From positions 62,001 through 126,000 of the forward strand of contig NZ_JBQEON010000019.1 of assembly GCF_052045245.1 (NCBI RefSeq): a DNA stretch of 64,000 bases. Reading direction: 5' to 3'. The notes beneath the pieces were generated by a model. It was not told where the DNA came from. It saw only the letters and a program-made list of their open reading frames with translations, and made no database searches. The first letter of the stretch is position 1. Every line of letters begins with the position of its first letter. Made by a program: the position numbers and the translations under genes. This stretch comes from Burkholderia sp052045245 (GTDB lineage Bacteria > Pseudomonadota > Gammaproteobacteria > Burkholderiales > Burkholderiaceae). Below are positions 16,916 through 24,141 of this stretch, one piece after another.

Positions 16916-18516
16916 CCGGCGCCGGCAACCGGCGCCGACGCGCGCTCGTCGCGCGCACCACGTCCGGCACGCGCGTCGCCGAGTTCGAACACCGACACCG
17001 CCTGCATCAGGTGCGCGGTCTGGTCGTTCAGCGACGCGGCCGCCGCCGCGACTTCCTCCACCAGCGCCGCGTTCTGCTGCGTCAACTGGTCCATCTGCGT
17101 GACGGCCTGGTTCACCTGCTCGATGCCGACGCTCTGCTCGACCGACGCGGCCGTGATTTCCGACATCGTCTGCACGACGCGCGTGATCGACGCCGAGACC
17201 GTGCGCATCGCGTCGCCGGCACGCTCGACGAGTTCCGAGCCGCCGTCGATCTGTGCGACCGACTCCTCGATCAGCGCCTTGATCTCCTTCGCCGACTGCG
17301 CGCTGCGCTGCGCGAGCGAGCGCACTTCGCCCGCGACCACCGCGAAACCGCGGCCCTGCTCGCCGGCCCGCGCGGCCTCGACCGCCGCGTTCAGCGCGAG
17401 GATGTTGGTCTGGAACGCGATGCCGTCGATCACCGAAATGATTTCCGCGATGCGTCCGGAGCTCTGCGCGATGCCGCGCATCCGGTCGATCACGCTGTCG
17501 ACCACGCCGCCGCCGTGGCGCGTCGCGTCGAGCGCCGCGTCGGCGAGCGCGCTGGCCGCCCGCGCGCTGTCGGTGTTCTGGCGAACCGTCGCGGTCAATT
17601 CCTCCATGCTCGCGGCGGTTTCCTCGAGCGAGGCGGCCTGCGTGCCGGTGCGCGCGGACAAGTCCGCGTTGCCGCCGGCGATCTCGCCCGCGCCGAGGTG
17701 GATCGCGTCGGACGCGTGACGCACGGTTCGAACGGTGTCCGCGATGCTCGCCTGCATCGCGGCGAGGCCGCGCAGCATCCGGTCGATCTCGAACACGCCG
17801 CCCGCCCGCACGGCTTCGTCGAGACGGCCCTGCGCGATCCGCTCGAAATGGCGGCCGGCTTCGTCGAGCGGTGCGACCACCGCGCGCCGCGCAGCCGCGT
17901 AAATGGCCGCGCTCGCCGCGAGCATCGCGACCAGCAGCACGATGCCGACCCACTTGAACCACTGCATCCCGCGGTCGATCGTGTCGAGCGCGTCGTGGCT
18001 CGATGCGCCGCCGTAGTCGGCGAAGCGGTGGAGTTCGGCGAGGTACGCGTCCTGGAAGCCCTGCGTCGGCTGGTCGAGGAACGCCTGGATGTTGTCGGCG
18101 TCGAGGAACTGCACGAGTTCGCCGAGCGCGCCGCGCAGCGCGCGATAGCGCTCGGCGAGCGCGGCGACGTGTGCGCGGTTCGTTGCGTCGACGGCCTGCG
18201 CGGCCGTCAGTGCGCCGAACGCCTTGTCCGCTTCGGCGAGCGACGCGCTGGCGTGGCGGATGATGTCGTCGGGCTTCGGGCCGCCGCGGACCATCCGCGT
18301 GCCGGCACGCGACAGGTTGACGCGCGCGTCGAGCAGGCGCTCGGTGGCCTGGCTGGCCGCGTCGACCTGTGCGATCGCGACGTTCGACAGATCGTCGACG
18401 CCGCTGCGCGTCGACGTGAGCGCCCAGAAACCGAGCGCCTCGATCGCGAACAGGAAGAGGCAAAACACGGTCAACACGCCGAGCAGACCCGACGCGAGCT
18501 TGATTTTTCCGAACAT
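16888..18516 (-). CDS. Methyl-accepting chemotaxis protein
   Basis: 542-residue transmembrane chemoreceptor. TM1 is at about residues 8-30, followed by a Tar-like four-helix periplasmic sensor (31-185), TM2 (about 188-210), HAMP (212-265) and a long signalling coiled coil. The kinase-control hairpin tip is 'IAFQTNILALNAAVEAARAG', then 'GRGFAVVAGEVRSLAQRSA'. Residues of the methylation helices (TQAASLEETAASMEEL) are visible. It lacks a C-terminal NWETF-type pentapeptide, so methylation probably depends on other receptors. No che genes are nearby; the ligand is unknown. Confidence 0.93.
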   Translation of the reverse strand: MFGKIKLASGLLGVLTVFCLFLFAIEALGFWALTSTRSGVDDLSNVAIAQVDAASQATERLLDARVNLSRAGTRMVRGGPKPDDIIRHASASLAEADKAFGALTAAQAVDATNRAHVAALAERYRALRGALGELVQFLDADNIQAFLDQPTQGFQDAYLAELHRFADYGGASSHDALDTIDRGMQWFKWVGIVLLVAMLAASAAIYAAARRAVVAPLDEAGRHFERIAQGRLDEAVRAGGVFEIDRMLRGLAAMQASIADTVRTVRHASDAIHLGAGEIAGGNADLSARTGTQAASLEETAASMEELTATVRQNTDSARAASALADAALDATRHGGGVVDSVIDRMRGIAQSSGRIAEIISVIDGIAFQTNILALNAAVEAARAGEQGRGFAVVAGEVRSLAQRSAQSAKEIKALIEESVAQIDGGSELVERAGDAMRTVSASITRVVQTMSEITAASVEQSVGIEQVNQAVTQMDQLTQQNAALVEEVAAAAASLNDQTAHLMQAVSVFELGDARAGRGARDERASAPVAGAGYETAGSAA

Positions 18517-18591
18517 GGGGGAGATTCCTGGAGAGCCGACGATGGAGCAATGAGCAATGCCCCGACATTAGCGGCATTTCTTCGTCGGACT

Positions 18592-18632
18592 TTAGGGACG
18601 CCCGGTTAGGGACGCCCGGTTAGGGGCGCCCA
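18592..18632. repeat. Three direct 14-bp repeats (TTAGGGACGCCCGG)
   Basis: Two exact units, 18592-18605 and 18606-18619, are followed by a third with A-to-G and a changed end from 18620. They sit about 75 bp upstream of the chemoreceptor start codon on the opposite strand, inside its promoter region, so they could be operator repeats or a slippage product. Confidence 0.7.
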
Positions 18633-18818
18633 TATAAAAGGGCGTTGCGCCGGTCATTCCTGTCGAATCGCCTTCAAACGAGGACAACCCCCGCGTTCGA
18701 CGCAATAATCGCGTCGCATCGCGCCGGAATTTGCACGAAATGCGGACGAATTTCCTTGCTTATCCGCATCCCCCTTCCTAGAGTTCAGCGCAAGCGGACA
18801 CGCATTGCGAGGAAGGCG

Positions 18819-19262
18819 ATGACGGACATCACGGACCACGCGCGCGGCGCATTGCGCGCGCAACCGTTCAGCATGCTGCTAGGCACGGAGCTGATGCATA
18901 TCGGCGACAATGAGGTGTCGCTGTGCCTGCCCGTGCGGGAGGAGTTGCGGCAGCAGCATGGCTTCGTGCACGGCGGCGTGATCGGCTATCTCGCCGAGAA
19001 CGCACTGACGTTCGCCGGCGCGCTGGTGCTCGGCCCGCGCGTCATCACCGCCGAATACAAGATCAACTACCTGCGGCCGGCGGTGAACGGCACGCTCGTC
19101 GCGCGTGCGAAGGTCGTCTATGCGGGGCGGCATCAGGCGACCTGCCAGTGTCATGTGTTCGTCATCGACGGCGATCACGAGCGGCTCGTCGCGATCGCGC
19201 AAGGCACGATCAACCGCGTCGGCGACGGCAAGATGCCGGATGCGCCGGAGGAAACGGCGTAA
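18819..19262 (+). CDS. PaaI-type hotdog-fold thioesterase
   Basis: 147-residue acyl-CoA thioesterase-like protein. The hotdog signature is 'QHGFVHGGVIGYLAENAL' (HGG motif with the helix behind it), followed by strands 'ITAEYKINYLRPAVNGTLVA' and 'HVFVIDGDHERLVAIAQGT'. Such enzymes hydrolyse aromatic or medium-chain acyl-CoA esters in the cytoplasm. The ATG at 18819 has a clear GAGGAAGG box. No phenylacetate genes are adjacent, so the true substrate is open. Confidence 0.85.
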   Translation: MTDITDHARGALRAQPFSMLLGTELMHIGDNEVSLCLPVREELRQQHGFVHGGVIGYLAENALTFAGALVLGPRVITAEYKINYLRPAVNGTLVARAKVVYAGRHQATCQCHVFVIDGDHERLVAIAQGTINRVGDGKMPDAPEETA

Positions 19263-19383
19263 GTTGCTTCGTACCCAGAGGCGGCGGATTGCCTGTCGGC
19301 GCGTTTTCGATCGCACTTCCGGACACCAGCGATGCAACGTGGCCCCCAAACCGCGGCAGCACACGCGTCGGGTATCGTCCGGC

Positions 19384-19611
19384 CTATCGCTTCATCGCGG
19401 CAAGATAGACTGCATCGCGGTCACGGCGACCGACTGCGACAACCAGTACGATCACTTCCGTATCGCGCACTTCGTAGACGAGTCGGTAGCCGACGCAATG
19501 CGGGGATTCTCGAGCCGCTCGGCGAGCCGGGATTTGAACTGGTCGCGGATGGTGCGATCGAGCTCCGTCCACTCTCAACGCAAGCTCGAGAAGGGCAAGT
19601 TCAAAGGTCAT
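19384..19611 (-). pseudogene. Decayed RelE/ParE-type toxin
   Basis: The first 13 residues (MTFELALLELALR) and the last 35 ('GYRLVYEVRDTEVIVLVVAV', then GRRDRDAVYLAAMKR) are typical RelE-family sequence, and the core RNA-binding Arg and YR(L)VYEV motif are present. The middle reads as unrelated Arg/Pro-rich residues; the expected sequence 'EWTELDRTIRDQFKSRLAER' followed by LENPRI appears there in another frame. This fits a ~2-bp loss after residue 13 plus an internal deletion of roughly 18 codons that restores the frame. At 75 residues it is shorter than the usual ~95. I infer an inactive toxin; the antitoxin upstream remains intact. Confidence 0.7.
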
Positions 19612-19849
19612 TTAGCTTGACCTTGACGATCCTGTCCTTGATGCGCGTGTCAGCGAGGGCGTTGCCTTCGATATCTTCGAGACGATCGACCATCGCCTCC
19701 CAGGTCTTCGCAGGAATGCAATAAAACGCGGGTTCATTGTGATTCAGAATCGCGACCGGAGAGCCGTTGCCCGCCGCAACAGTTCCCATGGGATTGCGCT
19801 TCAATTCCGAAACACTCGCTGCAACGTTGGCCAGGACGATGTAGCGCAT
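19601..19849 (-). CDS. Phd/YefM-family antitoxin
   Basis: 82-residue antitoxin, MRYIVLANVAASVSELKRNP then 'GSPVAILNHNEPAFYCIPA', the N-terminal DNA-binding Phd/YefM fold followed by a toxin-wrapping C-terminus. The ATG at 19849 has an AAGGTG box; an in-frame start at 19888 would add 13 residues. It overlaps the damaged relE-like gene, the normal antitoxin-first order. With the toxin decayed, it may persist as an orphan repressor or as a cross-acting antitoxin. Confidence 0.82.
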   Translation of the reverse strand: MRYIVLANVAASVSELKRNPMGTVAAGNGSPVAILNHNEPAFYCIPAKTWEAMVDRLEDIEGNALADTRIKDRIVKVKLNDL

Positions 19850-19985
19850 GTCGGCACCTTCATCGATTGGAATCGGATTTCGCTCCATTTAGCACCGAAT
19901 TTAGCTCTATCTCTGCTCACCGCGCTGTGCCGTGCCAGCGGAAACGGCGTGAATCTGGTTCGCCGACGATCTGCTTCAGCGATCC

Positions 19986-20690
19986 TTATTCCTTGTCCTG
20001 AACCGAAAATTGAAATGGAACGTCAGGACGCGAAAATCGAAGGCGAATGTCGTTCAGGACGGGGACGAACCGATTCTTTTCAAAAGCGTAGTACGACATT
20101 AAAAGACCAATACGAGACTCCTGCGCATCGTCCAACAAATAGTTGTTCTTCGGAAATGCGAGCGTCCCGTCCTTTGTTACCAATACGGCCCGACAGGATG
20201 AAAGCAAGCTCGGCAAATGAAGAAAAGTCACCTCCTTTTTCGGTGCCAACGGATTGATCAGCAAGTAAATTTGCCTGCGACGATTAGCTTCGCCCGATCC
20301 GCTGCCGCTCCCTTCAACGCAGAGAGCGGACGGCCGGCGGTGTGTCCGTTCGGTGAAAAACATGTTCGCACTGCCGGGATAAATTTCAACCGGATATTCA
20401 CCCGAGAATGTCGTTGCATCCGCGAAGCGGTAGGTTCTTCCGCCTATCGTTACGCGGTTCCCCGTTACTTCGACGTGTACTGCCCTACCGTTCGACTTGA
20501 CATCAAAATAACCGTAGACATCCCCATCGCGATTGGAATATAGAACGCTTGCGTCGTGCTCGACCGGGCCGCTAAATGCAGCATTCGATTGGGCCGCGTA
20601 GAACTCGTCATAGCCACTGTAGATCGTCGAGCCACGGGCACCGCTTGCGAAGGCAGCACATATTATCGCCAACATCACTCCGGATTTCAT
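19986..20690 (-). CDS. Exported hypothetical protein, candidate immunity protein of the PAAR module
   Basis: 234 residues, starting MKSGVMLAIICAAFASGARG, a Sec signal peptide, so the product is periplasmic. I recognise no family. The body has many Asp/Asn/Tyr/Ser, one Cys near the middle and one near 'LLSSCRAVLV', which could form a disulfide. The start at 20690 gives an ATGA overlap with the wall-hydrolase gene upstream, the same coupling as the other two junctions of this operon. A periplasmic partner encoded directly after a wall hydrolase is what an immunity protein against a type VI-delivered toxin should look like; that role is inference. Composition is AT-richer than flanking genes. 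Confidence 0.6.
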   Translation of the reverse strand: MKSGVMLAIICAAFASGARGSTIYSGYDEFYAAQSNAAFSGPVEHDASVLYSNRDGDVYGYFDVKSNGRAVHVEVTGNRVTIGGRTYRFADATTFSGEYPVEIYPGSANMFFTERTHRRPSALCVEGSGSGSGEANRRRQIYLLINPLAPKKEVTFLHLPSLLSSCRAVLVTKDGTLAFPKNNYLLDDAQESRIGLLMSYYAFEKNRFVPVLNDIRLRFSRPDVPFQFSVQDKE

Positions 20691-21301
20691 CGGCATGCCT
20701 TTCCCCCGCTCGCTTTCAGGTAGTCAGAATTGTGCCGCCAAAATACCGTGCTCCCGTGCGCGGCCGTTGACACCCATACCGCGTCGTAGCGCCCGCGTTC
20801 GCCACCATCAACGATCTTCCCGGTTCTCTTATGACGGATCTTCCATCGAACGATAATCTCGCGCCGCTTCTCCGGCACGCCGAAAATATTGTCTGCTGGC
20901 GAACCCCATTTAAAACCATCACGAACCTTGGGATGATTTCTGTAATTGGTTTTGAAGTCCAGACCATCCCACCAGAACGCTCCGTTCGAGGGATCCGGCA
21001 GTTCACTGCGCAACGCTTTTTGAGCCCACCCAACAGCCAGTGCCATCCCAGGATTCAATGCGATTTCGCTGTCAGGCGTGCGCATCAACTTGTTGAACCT
21101 TACGTTGGAGCCGTCCCATGCATACGAATAATTCGGGTCGGCTGCACGTAGTTCGAAGACTGTTTTTCCTCCCCACGCTCGGCATCGATTTGCAACCGCA
21201 AACGCAATCCCACCAATTTCCTCCGAGGCGTTCGCCGTGGAGGCTTCCCCGTAGGCAATCGCGGCAAGCAATCGCACGTCTCGATCGATCACGCTACTCA
21301 T
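20687..21301 (-). CDS. SleB-like cell-wall hydrolase, candidate type VI effector
   Basis: 204 residues. The N-terminal part 'LLAAIAYGEASTANASEEIG' and 'FAVANRCRAW' matches the pattern of the SleB/CwlJ Hydrolase_2 family, where the Glu in 'YGEA' is the likely catalytic residue; the region 'FWWDGLDFKTNY' is unusual and Trp/Asp-rich. There is no signal peptide, which fits delivery by a secretion machine rather than Sec. The gene lies after two PAAR-type genes and before an exported protein, all joined by ATGA overlaps. I infer a peptidoglycan-degrading effector. The family call is by eye and moderate; a lytic transglycosylase of another family is possible. Confidence 0.6.
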   Translation of the reverse strand: MSSVIDRDVRLLAAIAYGEASTANASEEIGGIAFAVANRCRAWGGKTVFELRAADPNYSYAWDGSNVRFNKLMRTPDSEIALNPGMALAVGWAQKALRSELPDPSNGAFWWDGLDFKTNYRNHPKVRDGFKWGSPADNIFGVPEKRREIIVRWKIRHKRTGKIVDGGERGRYDAVWVSTAAHGSTVFWRHNSDYLKASGGKACR

Positions 21302-21858
21302 CGCACATCCCCCTCACGCCACGCCACGAACACGAGATTCGGATGGTCCTTCAACGAAAACGCGCGAGTCTTCCCTCCCGTTAGCACCGCGTCGGAGACG
21401 AGAGATTGCGCATCGCTTGCCAGCGCATAGGTCATTCCCTCGACAGGGGCACCGGTCATCGCGTCACAGATTTCGAAGTAGCGCTCGAGATCCTCATCTA
21501 CGTTCGCGTTCACGGGAACATAGGTGCCCGTACGCGGAGCAACAAGCGTCGCCGCTTCCTCTGCCGTAAAAGACATGCTCATCCCGCGCTCCGCGTAAAA
21601 AACAGGAGGAGGATTGCAACCACAGACGTTGATGTCGCCACTCAACGCCCAAGGCTTGCCATTCGGCCCGGTACCCGGCCACCGCGGACCTTGGGGAGCA
21701 ATAAACCCTTCCTGCTTACACGCCGCACAGTATGTTTTCATGGAGAGCGTCGCAATATGCACCAGCGGCGGCGGATTGGAACAAGTAACGTGCTCCAATC
21801 CCTCCGTAATCATGGCGCTGCCGCCCTGATCGCCCTCTGCAAGGAAATAGCGAATCAC
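21298..21858 (-). CDS. PAAR-type spike protein with paired CxNPPP motifs
   Basis: 186 residues. It begins MIRYFLAEGDQGGSAMITEG, then CSNPPPLVH, CAAC and CGCNPPPVFY, and the glycine/proline-rich segment 'WALSGDINVCGCNPPPVFYA' resembles the tips of PAAR proteins, which cap the VgrG spike of type VI secretion. The five Cys residues could bind zinc, as in known PAAR tips. The C-terminal ~90 residues ('MSFTAEEAATLV' onward) are an extension that might bind the downstream hydrolase. It overlaps both neighbours by ATGA. No vgrG is in the window, so the module would rely on machinery encoded elsewhere. Confidence 0.68.
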   Translation of the reverse strand: MIRYFLAEGDQGGSAMITEGLEHVTCSNPPPLVHIATLSMKTYCAACKQEGFIAPQGPRWPGTGPNGKPWALSGDINVCGCNPPPVFYAERGMSMSFTAEEAATLVAPRTGTYVPVNANVDEDLERYFEICDAMTGAPVEGMTYALASDAQSLVSDAVLTGGKTRAFSLKDHPNLVFVAWREGDVR

Positions 21859-22532
21859 GCGACGTCACCTTGGCATGCGACGGTCGAACACTTCACCGGT
21901 GCGAAGTTACAAGCGGATGCGAGACCCTCGCGTTCTGGGCTGTCCGTAATGGTGTCGCCGTTATCCAGTTCGCTACCAACAAAGGCCAGTGGCTCGAAGC
22001 CAGGGTTGTCCACTAGCGCGAGGCCGCTTACGATTGTCGCAGTCGAGCCGTCTGCATAGGCGACACGATCCCCAACCGTACCGGCTTTGCCAAGCCGTAT
22101 CCCGGTGTCCCATGCGCCGGTAACGTTGCACAGCACGCCACCTCGCGCAGTCGTTGCCCCTCGCACTGCGAGCCGATAGCGGGGCGTCGCTGGCGCAGGC
22201 ACATAAGCCGCATCGAACAAACCGTCGACCGCCTCACCCGCCGGGATATGAATGCCCCACAACCGCTGAAGCGTTTCGACGATACGATCACCGTTGCTCA
22301 AGCGGCTACCTACAAGTGCAAACGGCTTGTCCCGGCTAACCGCACAATTTCCGGCACCATCGGTAATGACAGCCTCGCTCCCATCCTCGTACGTCACTAC
22401 ATCGCCAACACGGGCAACAGCAAGCCCAGCGACAGTGAGACCACTAGTGCACTCAGTCACACGACCGCCGCGCTTAGTAAGTGCTCCGATGGTGGCGAAA
22501 AGATAAGTCGGTGCGCTCTGCTCGCTCTTCAT
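21855..22532 (-). CDS. PAAR-domain protein with two tandem repeats
   Basis: 225 residues, first gene of the four-gene operon. Two copies of a PAAR-like unit are seen: residues ~13-85 ('TIGALTKRGGRVTECTSGL' to 'FALVGSRLSNGDRIVET') and ~115-200 ('RGATTARGGVLCNVTGAW' to 'FVGSELDNGDTITDS'). Both share G-A-x-T-x-R-G-G, V-G-D-x-V-x-Y-x-D-G-S and V-G-S-x-L-x-N-G-D. PAAR proteins sharpen the type VI spike and carry effectors. The ATG at 22532 has an AAAGGA box. Two different PAAR proteins before one effector is uncommon; one could be an adaptor. Confidence 0.75.
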   Translation of the reverse strand: MKSEQSAPTYLFATIGALTKRGGRVTECTSGLTVAGLAVARVGDVVTYEDGSEAVITDGAGNCAVSRDKPFALVGSRLSNGDRIVETLQRLWGIHIPAGEAVDGLFDAAYVPAPATPRYRLAVRGATTARGGVLCNVTGAWDTGIRLGKAGTVGDRVAYADGSTATIVSGLALVDNPGFEPLAFVGSELDNGDTITDSPEREGLASACNFAPVKCSTVACQGDVA

Positions 22533-22779
22533 CCAGATTTCCTTTCTCGACAAATGGATAAGGACTGCTCAACACAAAATTTGCTTGAACGAGCAAGGAA
22601 TAACAATCAGACGAATTCGAAATTACCGCGATAACGAGGCTATTCGCTTTTCCTCAAGATCTCACCGTTCTGTCGATCGATGGAATGCTAAGGATTGGGC
22701 AAAGTCTGGCTCAGCGCATTGCCGAGTTGAGACAAGTTGCAACCGCACTCTCCAAGCGCCATCGGACCTCGGGATGCGA

Positions 22780-23829
22780 TTAGGCGTCATCCCCCTTCAA
22801 CGGTAAAAACCGCGGCGCCACACGCGCCCGAACGTTGCCGTTCCCATCGATGCGATAAATCCCGCGCGCCGCGTTGTGCGGATGCTCGACCGCATCGGCC
22901 ACGCTCAGCACCGGCGCGAAGCACGCGTCGCTGCCTTCGAGCAGCGCACGCCAGTGCGCGGACGGCTGCTGCGCGAACACCTCCGCGAAACGCACCTTCA
23001 ACGCCGGCCAGCGCGTGCGATCGTACTGCGACGCCGGATCGACGTCGGTCAGCCCGAGCCGTTCGACCAGCAGCGCGTAGAACGGCGGCTCGAGCGCACC
23101 GATCGTCACGCATTCGCCGTCCGCGCAGCGATACACGTCGTAGAACGGCGCATCGTGGAACAGGCTCGGCTGCGCGCCATCGAGCTGGCCGTTCGCGCGC
23201 GCCCACAGCGCGAGCGAGCCAAGCATCGACACGATGTCGACGATCGCGCCGTCGACCACACGCCCCGCACCGCCGCCGCGCACGTCGAACAACGCGCAGA
23301 CGATCCCGAACGCGAGCCCGAGCGCGCCGCCCGCATCACCGACGACGGTCGGCGGCACGCCCGGCCGGCCGTCGCGCGGCGCGGACAGCGACAGCAGCCC
23401 GGTCAGCGCGACATAGTTCAGGTCGTGTCCGGCGGCGGCCGCGAGCGGCCCGTCCTGGCCCCAGCCCGTCATGCGTCCATACACGAGCTTTGGGTTGCGG
23501 CGTGCGCAATCGTCGGGGCCGAGGCCAAGGCGTTCCATCACGCCGGGCCGCAGCCCTTCGATCAGCGCGTCGGCCTGCGCGATCAGCGCGAGCGCCGCGT
23601 CGCGGCCGGCCGGGTTCTTCAGATCGAGTTCGACGATCGACTTGCCTTCGCGCAGCAAGTCGCCGTCGCGGCTCTGCAGCGCGTCCGGCGCGCTCGTGCG
23701 GCCGGCCGGGCGCGCGATCAGCGTGATGCGCGCGCCCATTCCGGCGAGCATCCAGCCCGCGAGCGGGCCGGGGCCGAGACCTTCGAATTCGACGATATGG
23801 ACGCTGGCAAGCGGTGCATCAAGCGACAT
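22780..23829 (-). CDS. CaiB/BaiF family CoA transferase (alpha-methylacyl-CoA racemase-like)
   Basis: 349-residue class III CoA-transferase/racemase. The family N-terminus 'HIVEFEGLGPGPLAGWMLAG' is followed by 'ARITLIARP', 'KSIVELDLKNPAGRDAAL', 'RPGVMERLGLGPDD' and 'MTGWGQDGPLAAAAGHDLNY', the CoA and substrate site; 'VVGDAGGALGLAFG' holds the conserved Asp. The start at 23829 has AGGAGA. Length and the GHDLNY motif fit 2-methylacyl-CoA racemases better than the longer formyl-CoA transferases. The substrate is not fixed by context; the prp genes next door make a short branched acyl-CoA conceivable. Confidence 0.85.
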   Translation of the reverse strand: MSLDAPLASVHIVEFEGLGPGPLAGWMLAGMGARITLIARPAGRTSAPDALQSRDGDLLREGKSIVELDLKNPAGRDAALALIAQADALIEGLRPGVMERLGLGPDDCARRNPKLVYGRMTGWGQDGPLAAAAGHDLNYVALTGLLSLSAPRDGRPGVPPTVVGDAGGALGLAFGIVCALFDVRGGGAGRVVDGAIVDIVSMLGSLALWARANGQLDGAQPSLFHDAPFYDVYRCADGECVTIGALEPPFYALLVERLGLTDVDPASQYDRTRWPALKVRFAEVFAQQPSAHWRALLEGSDACFAPVLSVADAVEHPHNAARGIYRIDGNGNVRARVAPRFLPLKGDDA

Positions 23830-23840
23830 GCGATTCTCCT

Positions 23841-23987
23841 GTCGACCCACGTTAGCGCTTTAGCGCTTACGTGGGTCCCATGCTTCGCGGTCGACCAGCG
23901 TTAGCGCTTTAGCACTTACGCTGGTCCCATGCTTCGCGGTCGACCCACGTTAGCGCTTTAGCACTTACGCTGGTCCCATGCTTCGCG
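23841..23987. repeat. Three tandem 49-bp hairpin repeats
   Basis: Units begin at 23841, 23890 and 23939, with a degraded fourth beginning at 23988. Each contains GTTAGCGCTTTAGCGCTTAC or a one-base variant flanked by complementary arms, then a fixed spacer ending CATGCTTCGCG. Arms are CCCACG/CGTGGG in unit 1 and CCAGCG/CGCTGG in unit 2 (compensated), but mixed in unit 3. They lie between the CoA-transferase start codon and the prp terminator. Confidence 0.85.
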
Positions 23988-24054
23988 GTCGATCACCGTG
24001 GGTCATCCCGCACTCCGACACGATGCGTTGCCGACCGGAATCCCTGCATCCAAC

Positions 24055-24092
24055 AAAAAAATCCCTGCGCAGCGGTTCCGCTTCGCAGGGAT
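24055..24092 (-). terminator. Intrinsic terminator of the prp operon
   Basis: Read on the minus strand, ATCCCTGCG (24084-24092) pairs with CGCAGGGAT (24061-24069) around a GC-rich inner loop that can itself fold, followed by seven T residues. It begins about 50 bp after the prpF stop codon, so it ends the propionate operon. Confidence 0.85.
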
Positions 24093-24141
24093 CGGGGGCG
24101 AGGTCCACGCGCGCAGTCTTGCACGCTAAACCCGCCATACG

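Noticed and set aside
19601..19888. Longer antitoxin start at 19888
   Set aside because: The Phd/YefM fold starts at MRYIVLANV (19849), which has its own AAGGTG box.
23841..23987. CRISPR array at the 49-bp repeats
   Set aside because: Units are contiguous with no spacers and differ by compensatory changes; a hairpin repeat family fits better.
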